Part shown: one piece after another, positions 41,389 to 50,341 of the stretch
How the letters are laid out: every line of letters begins with the position of its first letter
Position numbering within the stretch: position 1 is the first letter of the stretch
NCBI RefSeq assembly: GCF_013409365.1
Contig: NZ_JACCBA010000001.1
Location: 5,952,001 to 6,016,000 of the forward strand
Direction: 5' to 3'
DNA length: 64,000 nucleotides
DNA from: Actinomadura luteofluorescens
GTDB taxonomy: Bacteria > Actinomycetota > Actinomycetes > Streptosporangiales > Streptosporangiaceae
The notes under the pieces: model-generated
Database searches by the model: none
What the model saw: only the letters and a program-made list of their open reading frames with translations
What the model was told of the DNA's origin: nothing
Position numbers and translations under genes: made by a program

Positions 41389-43125
41389 TCAGCGCAGATC
41401 GGCGTCGGCGACCGCGAACACCACTCCGTGCGGCCTGGCCGGCCCGTGGTCGCCGTGCGGCCACTTGTCACGGTTGAACTCGACACAGGGAGCATGGGTG
41501 TTCTCGTCCACGAAGCCTGTGTCAAGCGACGGCTTTCCGCTCGGGCTCACCTGGCTGACGCAGATCTGATGGTTCCCGTCGACGCCGGTGAACGCGACGA
41601 AGTAGTTCGACGTCACCACCCGGCGAATCTGTGCCGTCTCGTGGTAGAAGCCGTCACGGCCGAGCGCGAAATTGTCCAACGAGCCCCAGTGCGCACCACC
41701 TGAGGTGACATCGCGAATCGGAACGGCGCCGATCAGGGACGGGCAGTCGGGCTCGGCGCCTCCGGCGGTGACTTCCGCGGGAGAATCTATCGAGCACCGT
41801 GTGCGATCGCCCGCGGCGAGGAGTCGTCGCAGATCGAGGACGTACAGCATTCCGGTCTCACGTTCTCCAGGTGACGTGTAACCGCCCGAGACCACGACGT
41901 GGAAGAGAAATCGATCGTCCGGGCTGACCTGCACCCAGCTCCCGGCGTCCCCATCGGAGGTCGGGGTGTCTTTCGGGAACAGCGACTTGAACGCCGTGGC
42001 GTCGTCGAAGACCTCCCGCCACCGCGGCTTCTTCGCCGTGATGTCGGGGGTGTAGTAGATCACGCCGCCGCCGCTGGTGGCGACGAAGGCGCCCCGGTGC
42101 CGGGGTTGGTGCGTCACTCCCGTCTCCATCGCCCCGCGCGGTTCGGCGGTGTTGAGGTCGGCGTCGTGTCGAGGGCCGGCCGGCAGGCGTGACACCGACA
42201 GCAGGCGAGGCGCGTTGCGATCGGTGATGTCGAAGATCCGCACGGTGTCGCGTGCCAGGTTCGGGTTGTCCACGATCGGAGTCCGAAGTTCGACGAAATC
42301 GCTGGTGATCAGCCGATTGAGATCTTCGCGCACCTGGAGGCCGTGCGGGTTGGCGCAACTCGGCTGAGGGAGCGCCGGGACGTTGGGGCACAGCTTCGGG
42401 TCTTCGCCCTCCTTGGTCGCGGCGGGTGCCTCACTGAGGACCTTGCCGTTCGGGCCGATGCGGACTATTTCGCCCGGCGAACCCGCGAAACCGTTTCCTT
42501 CGCGGACCTGCCCACCGGAATAGCGGCACGGTCCGGTCACGTCCGGACCGCCCACGGCGCTCATGTACGCGGTTCCGTCGGAGAGGACCTGGAAAGCGTC
42601 GGGCGCGGATCCACACGGAGTGTCGGAGGCTTGGACCACGCCGCTCAGGCCGATCTGCGGCAGCCGTGTCGCGTCGAACACGAAGACCGTGTCCGACAGG
42701 ATGCCGCCTGCATAGATCTTCTGACCCTTGTGCCACATGTACTGCATGTGGTGGGGCTCGTTGCCGGTCGAATTGTCGATCGTTACGGTGTTGACCACTT
42801 TCCCGTAGTCGGGGGTGCCGGCGGTGGCGTCGATGACCGCCAGAAAGTCCGGGTTGGGCGAGCCCTCCGTGCCCGGATCGGCGGCTCCGGCCCAGGCGAG
42901 GACGTACTCCCGCCGCGTGTGGCGATTCGTGCGAGTCCGCGTCCTGACGAGATGGTTGGTCACCGAGTGCCGGACGCCGTCGCTGCCGACGACGCTCGAA
43001 CCGACGCGGATCACGCTCGCCGCGGCACTCGGGTGGCGGGAGGGATCCGCGACGGCGCCACCCGTGGCGAGGATGAGCACGGCCACCAGGGCCAGCGCTC
43101 GTCGAACATCGAGTCTTGAACGCAC
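41389..43125 (-). CDS. secreted beta-propeller-like protein, SBP56/methanethiol-oxidase-like
   Basis: 578 residues with an N-terminal signal peptide (RRALALVAVLILATGGAVA). Repeated propeller-like segments and several His-rich motifs follow: NEPHHMQYMWHKG, CANPHGLQV, GVTHQPRHRG, GGAHWGSLDNF and WPHGDHGPARPHG. Spaced DTPCGSAPDAFQVL and NPHG patterns resemble the selenium-binding/methanethiol-oxidase (SBP56, MtoX) family, whose members bind copper in the periplasm. The match is distant. Upstream of and in line with the DUF6239-like gene. Likely a metal-containing secreted enzyme; reaction unknown. Confidence 0.65.
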   Translation of the reverse strand: MRSRLDVRRALALVAVLILATGGAVADPSRHPSAAASVIRVGSSVVGSDGVRHSVTNHLVRTRTRTNRHTRREYVLAWAGAADPGTEGSPNPDFLAVIDATAGTPDYGKVVNTVTIDNSTGNEPHHMQYMWHKGQKIYAGGILSDTVFVFDATRLPQIGLSGVVQASDTPCGSAPDAFQVLSDGTAYMSAVGGPDVTGPCRYSGGQVREGNGFAGSPGEIVRIGPNGKVLSEAPAATKEGEDPKLCPNVPALPQPSCANPHGLQVREDLNRLITSDFVELRTPIVDNPNLARDTVRIFDITDRNAPRLLSVSRLPAGPRHDADLNTAEPRGAMETGVTHQPRHRGAFVATSGGGVIYYTPDITAKKPRWREVFDDATAFKSLFPKDTPTSDGDAGSWVQVSPDDRFLFHVVVSGGYTSPGERETGMLYVLDLRRLLAAGDRTRCSIDSPAEVTAGGAEPDCPSLIGAVPIRDVTSGGAHWGSLDNFALGRDGFYHETAQIRRVVTSNYFVAFTGVDGNHQICVSQVSPSGKPSLDTGFVDENTHAPCVEFNRDKWPHGDHGPARPHGVVFAVADADLR

Positions 43126-43502
43126 GCGCTTCCTCCTCGGGTTCGGGCGGCCGGCCGGTGACAGTGCCGCGCGAGCCGAGGCTGCCGGTCGCCCGGAGGC
43201 TAAACACTTGCACTATATATAGCGACTCCGTGCTGTAGTCGATATCTTCGTCAGCCGTTTTCGGCCATTCGGGAGCCGAAACCCCGGCCGGGCGTGGTGA
43301 CCTGCGGTGTCGCCACGCAGTCGGGATGGCCTGTGGTGGGACGTGGCTGCGACACGCCATCGGCCCCGCCGACCCGTCCGGCCGGCGAACCGGCGCGGGT
43401 CCGCCTGCGCCCTTCCCTGCGCTCCAGGAGGTGCGCTCGGCCGACATAAGTTGAACTATGGTACAAGTAGTACGTTCGTTCAATTTTTGACGGCGGGGTG
43501 TG
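43126..43502. promoter_or_regulatory. divergent intergenic region with a TATAGT-type leftward promoter
   Basis: 377 bases without a gene. Leftward, TATAGT (plus-strand ACTATA at about 43211-43217) is a good -10 for the propeller gene, and a similar TATAGT (plus ACTATA at about 41331) precedes the DUF6239-like gene. From 43441 rightward the sequence is AT-rich and carries the palindromic site of the efflux gene. The part in between is featureless to me. Confidence 0.5.
43451..43483. promoter_or_regulatory. 33-bp interrupted palindrome, probable TetR operator
   Basis: TTGAAC-N4-GTAC-N5-GTAC-N4-GTTCAA: ten symmetric bases per arm at exactly matched spacing. It lies 19 bases before the efflux gene start, in the promoter. 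The TetR gene is the second gene of this operon, so autorepression with induction by the exported compound is the simplest model. Confidence 0.75.
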
Positions 43503-45056
43503 ATGGACATGGGGCGGCCGGTGCGCGCCGGGTGGCGCGAGTGGACGGGGCTCGCGTTGCTCGCGCTGCCGACGATGCTGCTGGGGCTGGACGTGACGGC
43601 GCTCTACCTCGTCGTTCCGAGCCTGGCCGCGGACCTGGACCCGTCCGCGACGGAGACGCTGTGGATCATGGACGCCTACGGCTTCCTCATCGCGGGCTTC
43701 CTGATCACGATGGGGTCGTGGGGGGACCGGGTCGGGCGGCGCCGGATGCTGATGATCGGCATGGCGGCGTTCGGCGCGGCCTCGGTCTTCGCGGCGTTCG
43801 CTCCCAGCGCGCCCTGGCTGATCGTGGCGCGGGCACTGCTCGGAGTGGCCGGCGCGACGCTCATGCCGTCGACGCTGTCGCTGATCGGCACCATGTTCAC
43901 CGACGTCCGGCAGCGGGCGCTGGCGATCGGCGTGTGGGCGACGATGTTCGCCCTCGGGATGGCGGCGGGACCGGTCGCGGGCGGTGCGCTGGTCGCCGGC
44001 TTCTGGTGGGGTGCGGCCTTCCTCATCGCCGTGCCGGTCGCCGTGCTGGTGCTGGCCGCCGCGCCGGCACTGCTGCCGGAGTACCGGAACCCCGGCGGCC
44101 GTCCGGACCCGCTGAGCGTCGGGTCGTCCCTCGCGGCGATGCTGCTGATCACCTTCGCGCTCAAGCACGCGGCGGCCCACGGCCTCGACGCCCGGGCGTC
44201 GGCCGCCGCCCTCGCCGGCGGTGGCGCCGCGGTCGTGTTCGTCCGCCGGCAGTTGCGCCTGAGCGAGCCGCTGCTGGACATGAAGCTCTTCACCGGCCGG
44301 ACCTTCCGCGCGGCACTGTCCGTCCTGCTGATCGGCCTGGTCGGTTTCGGCGGGGTGATGTTCCTGGTCACCCAGTACCTGCAGTTCGTCGAGGGCCTCT
44401 CCCCGATGGCGGCGGGGCTGTGGATGGGGCCGCCCGCGCTGGCGATGCTCGTCGGCGCCCTCGGTGCCCCGCTCGTGGCGGCCCGGGTGTCGCCCGGCGT
44501 CGTCATGTCGGCCGCCTTGGCCCTGTCGCTGGTCGGCTACGTGCTGCTCGCCCTCGCGGGGACGGACGGCAAGCCGGGCGTGATCGCTGGATTCGCGTTC
44601 GTGTACCTCGGGCTCGGGGTCATCGCCGCGCTCGGCACCGACATCGTCGTGGGTGCGGCGCCACCGGAGAAGTCCGGATCAGCGGCCGCGCTCTCCGAGA
44701 CCGTTCAGGAACTCGGCGTCGCGGTGGGGGTCGCGCTCCTGGGAAGCCTCACCACCGTGCTCTACCGGAGGGAAGTCGAGGCCCCTTCCGGGCTGACGCC
44801 GTCCGCGGCCGATGCCTACAACGACAGCCTCTCCGGAGCCTGGTCCCTCGCGGACCGGTTGCCGCCCTCGGCCTTCGACGCCGCGAGAACCGCGTTCACC
44901 AGCGGGCTCAACACCGCCGCCGCGGTGGCGGGCATCGCTGTGGCGGCCGCTTCGCTGGTCAGCTTCACGGCGCTGCGCCGCCTCCGGCCCCTCGGCGACG
45001 CCGGCCGTGAGGCGGAGCCGATAGCCTCGGCGAGCATGAGCGGCGGTGACGGGTGA
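43503..45056 (+). CDS. DHA2-family (EmrB/QacA) drug efflux transporter
   Basis: About 517 residues, ATG 43503 (GTG 43500 and ATG 43509 also possible). Fourteen hydrophobic helices. MFS motif A (GSWGDRVGRRRMLM), motif C in helix five (MFALGMAAGPVAGGAL) and the TM1 motif D1 (LDVTALYLVVPSLAADL) with the acidic residue of QacA-type pumps. It exports hydrophobic cations or antibiotics by proton antiport. Overlaps the TetR gene by four bases. Confidence 0.93.
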   Translation: MDMGRPVRAGWREWTGLALLALPTMLLGLDVTALYLVVPSLAADLDPSATETLWIMDAYGFLIAGFLITMGSWGDRVGRRRMLMIGMAAFGAASVFAAFAPSAPWLIVARALLGVAGATLMPSTLSLIGTMFTDVRQRALAIGVWATMFALGMAAGPVAGGALVAGFWWGAAFLIAVPVAVLVLAAAPALLPEYRNPGGRPDPLSVGSSLAAMLLITFALKHAAAHGLDARASAAALAGGGAAVVFVRRQLRLSEPLLDMKLFTGRTFRAALSVLLIGLVGFGGVMFLVTQYLQFVEGLSPMAAGLWMGPPALAMLVGALGAPLVAARVSPGVVMSAALALSLVGYVLLALAGTDGKPGVIAGFAFVYLGLGVIAALGTDIVVGAAPPEKSGSAAALSETVQELGVAVGVALLGSLTTVLYRREVEAPSGLTPSAADAYNDSLSGAWSLADRLPPSAFDAARTAFTSGLNTAAAVAGIAVAAASLVSFTALRRLRPLGDAGREAEPIASASMSGGDG

Positions 45057-45634
45057 GCAAGGGGATGGCGGCCGAGCACGGCACCGCCGACGGGCGGAGG
45101 GCACGCGGTGAACGCCGCCGGGCCCAGATCATCGAGGCGACGCTGGCGGTCGTCCTCCGCGACGGCGCCGCCGGTGTCACCCACCGCAGCGTCGCGAAGG
45201 AGGCGGAGATCACCACCAGCCTCACCCTCTACTACTTCGCGACCCTGGACGACCTCCTGATCGCGGCCCTGAGCAGCGTCACGGAGGAGTACACCGAGCG
45301 CATCCGCCGGCTCATCGAGTCCGAGGACGACCCGCTCGACGGCCTCGCGCGGCTCATCGCCGAATCCGCGGGCCCGGGCCGGGAGCGCGCCCTCGCCGAA
45401 CGGGAGCTGTCGACCCTGGCGGCCCGCCGCCCCGCCCTGCGGCCGGTGGCGCGACGCTGGCGCGACAACGTCGCGGAACTCGCCCGGACGCGAACGGACG
45501 ACCCGGACGCGGTCGAAGCCTTCGTCGCCGTGTCCGACGGCCTGTGCGCGTCCCTCCTCCTGAACGACGCCGAGGCCGATCCGGAGCACATCCGCGCCGT
45601 CCTCGGCAGAACACTGCGGCGAACTCACCAATAG
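45053..45634 (+). CDS. TetR-family repressor of the efflux operon
   Basis: 193 residues, GTG overlapping the transporter stop (GTGA). HTH at about 22-68 (AQIIEATLAVVLRDG, VTHRSVAKEAEITTSLTLYYF). The ligand domain is helical with few conserved residues. Co-expression with the pump and the upstream 33-bp palindrome argue for local autoregulation. Confidence 0.9.
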   Translation: MSKGMAAEHGTADGRRARGERRRAQIIEATLAVVLRDGAAGVTHRSVAKEAEITTSLTLYYFATLDDLLIAALSSVTEEYTERIRRLIESEDDPLDGLARLIAESAGPGRERALAERELSTLAARRPALRPVARRWRDNVAELARTRTDDPDAVEAFVAVSDGLCASLLLNDAEADPEHIRAVLGRTLRRTHQ

Positions 45635-45654
45635 CCCTTGCCCGACCTCGGCGG

Positions 45655-46818
45655 TCACCTGGGCGTCAGGATCACCGGGAATTCGGTGACGCCCCTGACG
45701 AAGGCGTTGCGGAGGATTCGGGGGCCTTCGTCGTCCGCCCATTCCGCCGTGTCCACGCGGGCGATGAACTCCTCGAAGAAGATCTGGAGTTCCAGGCGGG
45801 CGAGAGAGGCGCCCAGGCAGAAGTGGGGGCCCAGGCCGAAGGCGATGTGGTCGCCTGGGCGGCGGGTCACGTCGAAGACGTCCGGGTCCTCGAAGACCGC
45901 CTCGTCGCGGTTGGCGGACCCGTACATCAGCAGGATCTGGCCGCCCGCCGGGATCTTCACGCCTGCGATCTCGGCGTCGCGCGCGGCCACCCGGCACATG
46001 TTGAGGATCGGGGTCGTCCAGCGGACGAACTCCTCGACGGCGTCCGGAATGAGGGACGGGTCGTCGCGCAGTTTCCGCCATTGCGCCGGGTGCCGGATCA
46101 GGGCGTCCAGGGCGGTCGCGATGACCGTCCGGGTCGTCTCCGCGCCGCCGACCAGGAGGAGCAGGGCCTCGTGCGCGAGGTGCTCGTCGTCGTAGGCGGG
46201 CTGTTCAGGGCCCGCGTTCGACCAGACCGACAGCAGGTCGTCGGTCGGGCGGGCGCGGCGGTCCGCGGCCATCTCCAGGACCGCGAGGGCGTACTCCCCG
46301 GCGGCGATCGTCGCGTCGTCGGTGATGTAGCGGAGGCCGCCGCCCGCGTACACGGCCGTCGCCGACCAGTGGACGAGGCGCGGCCACATGTCCTCGGGGA
46401 AGCCGAGCAGCCAGCCGATGACGCGGGCGGGCAGGGGCGCCGCCAGGGCCGGGACGGCGTCCACGGTCCCCTTCTCCAGGGCCGTGGCGATGCAGTCGAC
46501 GGCGGTCGACCGGATGCGGTCGGCGTAGCGCGAGACGCCGCGCGGGGTGAAGCGCTGGTAGACCATGCGGCGCCGGTGCGCGTGCTCGGGGTCGTCCTGC
46601 CCGATCATCGACGGGTCGGACGGCAGTTGCGGCCGGTAGCCGCCCGAGTTCGTCCACACCTTGGGATTGCGCTCGACCGCGAAGACGTCGGCGTGCCGTG
46701 AGACGCCCCACAGGCCGTTCTCCTCGTCGTGGTGGACGGGTGACTCGGCGCGCAGCCTCGCGTAGACGGACCAGGGGTCGGTGGCGTACATCTCGCCGTC
46801 GAGAAGGTCGAGGGCCAT
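45655..46818 (-). CDS. cytochrome P450 (bacterial class I)
   Basis: 387 residues from ATG 46818 behind GGAGGAGC. Complete: I-helix LVGGAETTRT, ExxR in AVEEFVRWTTPI, haem loop FGLGPHFCLG with Cys334. It needs separate ferredoxin and reductase; none are adjacent. It is divergent from a TetR gene. Similar P450s (CYP125/142-like substrate region HAHRRRMVYQRFTPRG) act on steroids or fatty compounds, but substrate is not determinable. Confidence 0.93.
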   Translation of the reverse strand: MALDLLDGEMYATDPWSVYARLRAESPVHHDEENGLWGVSRHADVFAVERNPKVWTNSGGYRPQLPSDPSMIGQDDPEHAHRRRMVYQRFTPRGVSRYADRIRSTAVDCIATALEKGTVDAVPALAAPLPARVIGWLLGFPEDMWPRLVHWSATAVYAGGGLRYITDDATIAAGEYALAVLEMAADRRARPTDDLLSVWSNAGPEQPAYDDEHLAHEALLLLVGGAETTRTVIATALDALIRHPAQWRKLRDDPSLIPDAVEEFVRWTTPILNMCRVAARDAEIAGVKIPAGGQILLMYGSANRDEAVFEDPDVFDVTRRPGDHIAFGLGPHFCLGASLARLELQIFFEEFIARVDTAEWADDEGPRILRNAFVRGVTEFPVILTPR

Positions 46819-46851
46819 GGGCTCGCTCCTCCGGGTCCAGGAGAGGGAGAC

Positions 46852-46875
46852 GTGAGTCGAGACTAGCGTCTCACC
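46852..46875. promoter_or_regulatory. palindrome in the P450/TetR divergent promoter
   Basis: GAGAC-TAGC-GTCTC (46859-46872) nested between GTGAG (46852-46856) and CTCAC (46871-46875). Located 35 bases from the P450 start. Probable binding site of the divergent TetR protein. Confidence 0.45.
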
Positions 46876-46958
46876 CAAGCAAGCGGTAGGTCTATCGTGG
46901 CTCCCGACGGGCTGCCGGTAAAGGGGTATACGCCCGGGAATGGGAGCGTTCGGGGGTG

Positions 46959-47630
46959 ATGTACGGAAGAATGGGGGACGGTCACGGCGAGGCGGGCCAT
47001 GCGGAAAGGCAGGGCGAATTGAGCGGCGATGCGCGGTTCACCGTCACGCGGACGCTGAGCAAGGATCAGCAGGCGCGGCGCGAGCGGCTGATCGACTCGG
47101 CCCGCGAGCTCGCGCTGGAGGGCGGCTACCCGGCCGTCACCATGCACGACGTGGCCGACCGCGCCGGCGTCGCCCGCGCGACCGTCTACCGGTACTTCGC
47201 CACCAAGGACCACCTGCTCACCGAGGTCGCGGCGACGTGGGCGCACCGCGTCACCGACGACGTCGACGCGCTCGCCGTCGGCGACACCCCGCAGGAGCGG
47301 CTCACCGCGCTGCTGGAGCGCATCGTGTACGTGGCGGCGGCCGAGCCGACCCTGACATCGGCGATCATCCAGGCCGTGACCTCGGACGACTCCAGCGTCG
47401 ACGACGCCCGCACCGTGCTGTTCCTGTTCCTGCGCGACCGGCTCTCGACGGCGATCGGCGACCCGGTGCCCGAGCGGGACGACGTCGAGATCGTCCTCGG
47501 CCACATCCTGCTCGCCGCGCTGATCAGCCTGGCGTCGCTGCGCCAGCCGGCCGAGGAGGTCGCCGCGATGGTCCGCACCGCCGGGCGGCTGGTGCTGGCC
47601 GGCGCCTTCGCCGCGCCCACCCAGGCCTGA
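46959..47630 (+). CDS. TetR-family regulator (P450-linked)
   Basis: About 223 residues from ATG 46959; ATG 46971 or a TTG at about 47019 would also serve and shorten an unconserved N-terminus. HTH: RRERLIDSARELALEGGYPA region followed by TMHDVADRAGVARATVYRYF. The C-terminal domain (VLFLFLRDRLSTAIGD, EIVLGHILLAALISL) is of the KstR-like shape. Divergent from the P450, which it probably represses. Confidence 0.87.
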   Translation: MYGRMGDGHGEAGHAERQGELSGDARFTVTRTLSKDQQARRERLIDSARELALEGGYPAVTMHDVADRAGVARATVYRYFATKDHLLTEVAATWAHRVTDDVDALAVGDTPQERLTALLERIVYVAAAEPTLTSAIIQAVTSDDSSVDDARTVLFLFLRDRLSTAIGDPVPERDDVEIVLGHILLAALISLASLRQPAEEVAAMVRTAGRLVLAGAFAAPTQA

Positions 47631-47670
47631 TCTGGTCCACTCCGCTCGGCGCGGATTGGACCTGGGAACC

Positions 47671-47685
47671 GGACCATGACGGTCC
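47671..47685. promoter_or_regulatory. GGACC-ATGAC-GGTCC inverted repeat before lysE-like gene
   Basis: Perfect five-base arms, with a TAGCGT (-10-like) element directly after it and TTGGAC at 47657. A further GGTCC lies at about 47634. Positioned to control the LysE-type exporter. Confidence 0.45.
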
Positions 47686-47697
47686 TAGCGTGCTCCC

Positions 47698-48327
47698 ATG
47701 ACCCACCCGCTGCTGTTCCTGCTGGCCGCCCTGACGCTCGTCGCCATCCCGGGCCCGAACCACCTCTACATCACCACGCGCAGCGTCGGTGAGGGCCGCC
47801 GCGCAGGGATCGCGTCCGCGCTCGGTGTCGAGACGGGCACGCTCGTCCACATCGCCGCGGCCGCGGCCGGGCTGTCCGCGGTCGTCGCCGCGTCCGCGAC
47901 CGCGTTCGGGTTCCTGCGCTACGCGGGTGCCGCATACCTCGTCTACCTCGCGTACCGGACGCTGCGCGGCCGCGACCACACCGGCGGGCCCGGCCTCGAA
48001 CCGCGGCCGCTTCACCGCGTCTACCTGGACGGTGTCCTCGTCAACGTCCTCAACCCGAAGGTCGTGCTGTTCTTCCTCGCGTTCCTGCCCCAGTTCGTCG
48101 ACCAGGACGCCGGCGCGGTGCCGCTGCAGATCGTGGTGCTGGGGGCCGTGACCGCGCTGATCGGGCTGGCCAGCGACATCGTGTACGCGGTCGCCGCCGG
48201 CTCGATCGGCGCGTGGCTGCGGGCCCGTCCCGCGTTCGCGAGGCGGCAGCGGTACGCGACCGGGCTGATCTACCTCGCGCTCGGCGCGGCGGCCGTGTTC
48301 GCCGCCCCGAGCGCCCGCCGTGCGTAG
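47698..48327 (+). CDS. LysE/RhtB-family amino-acid exporter
   Basis: 209 residues, six helices. The signature IPGPNHLYITTRSVGEGRRAG (abridged), GVETGTLVHI and LNPKVVLFFLAFLPQFV are diagnostic. It exports amino acids or derivatives (homoserine, threonine, lysine group). Single gene with its own promoter; no LysG-type regulator adjacent. Confidence 0.93.
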   Translation: MTHPLLFLLAALTLVAIPGPNHLYITTRSVGEGRRAGIASALGVETGTLVHIAAAAAGLSAVVAASATAFGFLRYAGAAYLVYLAYRTLRGRDHTGGPGLEPRPLHRVYLDGVLVNVLNPKVVLFFLAFLPQFVDQDAGAVPLQIVVLGAVTALIGLASDIVYAVAAGSIGAWLRARPAFARRQRYATGLIYLALGAAAVFAAPSARRA

Positions 48328-48471
48328 CGGTGCGGGACGCCCGACTCGCTCGGCGCTCCCGGGCGCGGTGGGTTTGTCAATTCGCTTACAAGTGGCGCGG
48401 CGCAATGCGTATCGCGTCGTGCAGCCCGCCCGGCCGGTCGTCGGTAGCTTCCGGATCGGGAGGTGCGAACG

Positions 48472-49701
48472 GTGACCACGAGCCTTGAGCAGCGCTCGCC
48501 GCTGAAACCCTGGGCCGGCGTCCCCCGCGAGCTGTCCGCCGTGTTCCGCCCGCACCTGGACGCCCTCGCCGAGGAGATGATCGAGGAGATCCTCGCCGGG
48601 ATCCCCGAGTACTCCCGCCCGCAGGACGAGGAGTACGCGCGGCTCGTCCGGCTGGCCGTCGAGGGCGCGCTGCGCCAGTTCGTCGACCTCATCATGGACC
48701 CCGAGAGCTCCTGGGAGCCGGTCGCCGCCGTCTACCGGGAGATCGGCTGGGCGGAGGCGCGCGAGGGCCGCGACCTGGACATCCTGCAGACCTCGCTGCG
48801 GCTCGGCGCCCGCGTCGCCTGGCGGCGGCTCGCCGCCGAGTCCGAGCGCTACGACGTCTCCCGCCGCACCCTCGCCGGCATCGCCGAGGCGATCTTCGCG
48901 TTCCTGGACGAGATCGCCCGCGCCGCCACCGAGGGCTACACCAAGGCCCGCGAGCAGGAGGCCGGCGAGCTGGAGCACCGCCGCCGCAGGCTGCTCGACC
49001 TGCTGCTCGCCGAACCGCCCGCCGCGCCGCAGGCCGTCGCCGACCTGGCCCGCCTCGCCCACTGGCGCGTCCCGCGCACGGTCGCCGCCGTCGTCCTGTA
49101 CGAGCGGGGACGGCGGCCCTTCTCGCACCCGTCCCTGCCGCCCGACGTGCTCGCGGACGTCAACCGCCGCGAACCCTGCCTCCTCGTGCCCGACCCGGAG
49201 GGCCCGGGACGCGGCCGGATGCTGGAGTCGGCGCTGCGCGACTGGGTCGCCGCGCTCGGCCCCACCGTCCGCACCGAGGACGCGGCCAGGTCGCTGCGCT
49301 GGGCCCGGGAGGCGCTGCCGCTCGCGCGCCGCGGCGTCCTGCCGTCCGACCGGCTGATCCGCTGCGCCGAGCACATGCCGGCGCTCGTCGTCTTCAAGGA
49401 CGAGGAACTGGTCCGCGCCGTCGCCGAGCTGCGGCTCGCGCCGCTGAAGGAGGTCCGGCCCCGGCACCGCGAGCGGCTCGTGCGGACGCTGCTGGCCTGC
49501 CTGCAGAACGGGTTCAACGCCACCGAGGTCGCGAGCCGGCTGCACGTCCACCCGCAGACCGTCCGGTACCGGCTGCACCAGCTGGAGGAGCTGTTCGGCG
49601 AGCGGATGTACGAGCCGGAGCTGCGGCTGGAGCTGGAGATGGTGCTGACCGTCTGGCTCACCGCGCCCCCCGCCGCGCCCGCGTCTCCATCAAACGATTG
49701 A
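48472..49701 (+). CDS. PucR-family transcriptional regulator
   Basis: 409 residues from GTG 48472 (GGAGG eight bases upstream; GTG 48463 possible). N-terminal helical RsbR/globin-like sensory part, middle GGDEF-like segment of PucR, and C-terminal PucR HTH: LVRTLLACLQNGFNATEVASRL (in part), HVHPQTVRYRLHQLEELFG. The family senses metabolites and activates catabolic genes. It directly precedes a TetR/transporter/lyase unit and could control it. Confidence 0.9.
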   Translation: MTTSLEQRSPLKPWAGVPRELSAVFRPHLDALAEEMIEEILAGIPEYSRPQDEEYARLVRLAVEGALRQFVDLIMDPESSWEPVAAVYREIGWAEAREGRDLDILQTSLRLGARVAWRRLAAESERYDVSRRTLAGIAEAIFAFLDEIARAATEGYTKAREQEAGELEHRRRRLLDLLLAEPPAAPQAVADLARLAHWRVPRTVAAVVLYERGRRPFSHPSLPPDVLADVNRREPCLLVPDPEGPGRGRMLESALRDWVAALGPTVRTEDAARSLRWAREALPLARRGVLPSDRLIRCAEHMPALVVFKDEELVRAVAELRLAPLKEVRPRHRERLVRTLLACLQNGFNATEVASRLHVHPQTVRYRLHQLEELFGERMYEPELRLELEMVLTVWLTAPPAAPASPSND

Positions 49702-49732
49702 CCGGGCGCGGGCGAGCCCCTAGCTTGGGCGG

Positions 49733-50341
49733 ATGAGCAGCAGCGATACCGGACGTGACCGGATCATCGAGGCCGCCACCCGGCTGTTCGCCGCCCTCGG
49801 CTATGACGGGACGTCCACCCGGATGATCGCCGAGGCCGCCGGGCTGAACGTCGCCACCGTGGCCTACCACGTCGGCGGCAAGCGCGACCTCTACCTCGCC
49901 GTCATGGAACGCGCCCACCAGGCCGAGCGGCAGGTGCTGGAGAAGGCCCTCGCCGAGATGACCCCGGACGTGGAGGGGCTCCTCACCCTCGTCGACCGGT
50001 ACGTCGAACTCTGCGTGACGCGGCCCGAGATCCCCGCGCTGTGGATGCACCGGTGGCTGTCGGACGCCGCCGACGTCGCGCATCTCGACGACGAGTACGT
50101 CCGGCCGCTGATGGAGATGGTCAGCGAGGCCGCCCGCGGGGTCGTGGGCGACGAGGTCGACCTCGACTTCCTCGTGTGGACGGTCGTCTGGTGCACGCAC
50201 GGGTTCGGCTCGGGCGGCGTCCTCGACCAGCTCGGGAAACGCCGGAAACTCGACGACCCGCAGGCGGTCGACCGGTTCCGCGCCCACATGCGCCGGACGG
50301 TCGCCACGGCGATCGGCGCGCCCGCCGGGCGCGCCGGATGA
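49733..50341 (+). CDS. TetR-family regulator of the transporter-lyase operon
   Basis: 202 residues. HTH at about 8-55: RIIEAATRLFAALGYDG and STRMIAEAAGLNVATVAYHVGGK. The large C-terminal domain of the CerR/DUF1956-like type contains EIPALWMHRWLSD and VWTVVWCTHGF. Stop overlaps the transporter start (ATGA), so it is the first gene of a three-gene operon. Confidence 0.9.
   Translation: MSSSDTGRDRIIEAATRLFAALGYDGTSTRMIAEAAGLNVATVAYHVGGKRDLYLAVMERAHQAERQVLEKALAEMTPDVEGLLTLVDRYVELCVTRPEIPALWMHRWLSDAADVAHLDDEYVRPLMEMVSEAARGVVGDEVDLDFLVWTVVWCTHGFGSGGVLDQLGKRRKLDDPQAVDRFRAHMRRTVATAIGAPAGRAG

Noticed and set aside
47524..49578. 684-codon minus-strand open frame
   Set aside because: It is antisense to TetR, LysE and PucR genes with clear family motifs; long antisense frames are expected at this GC content.
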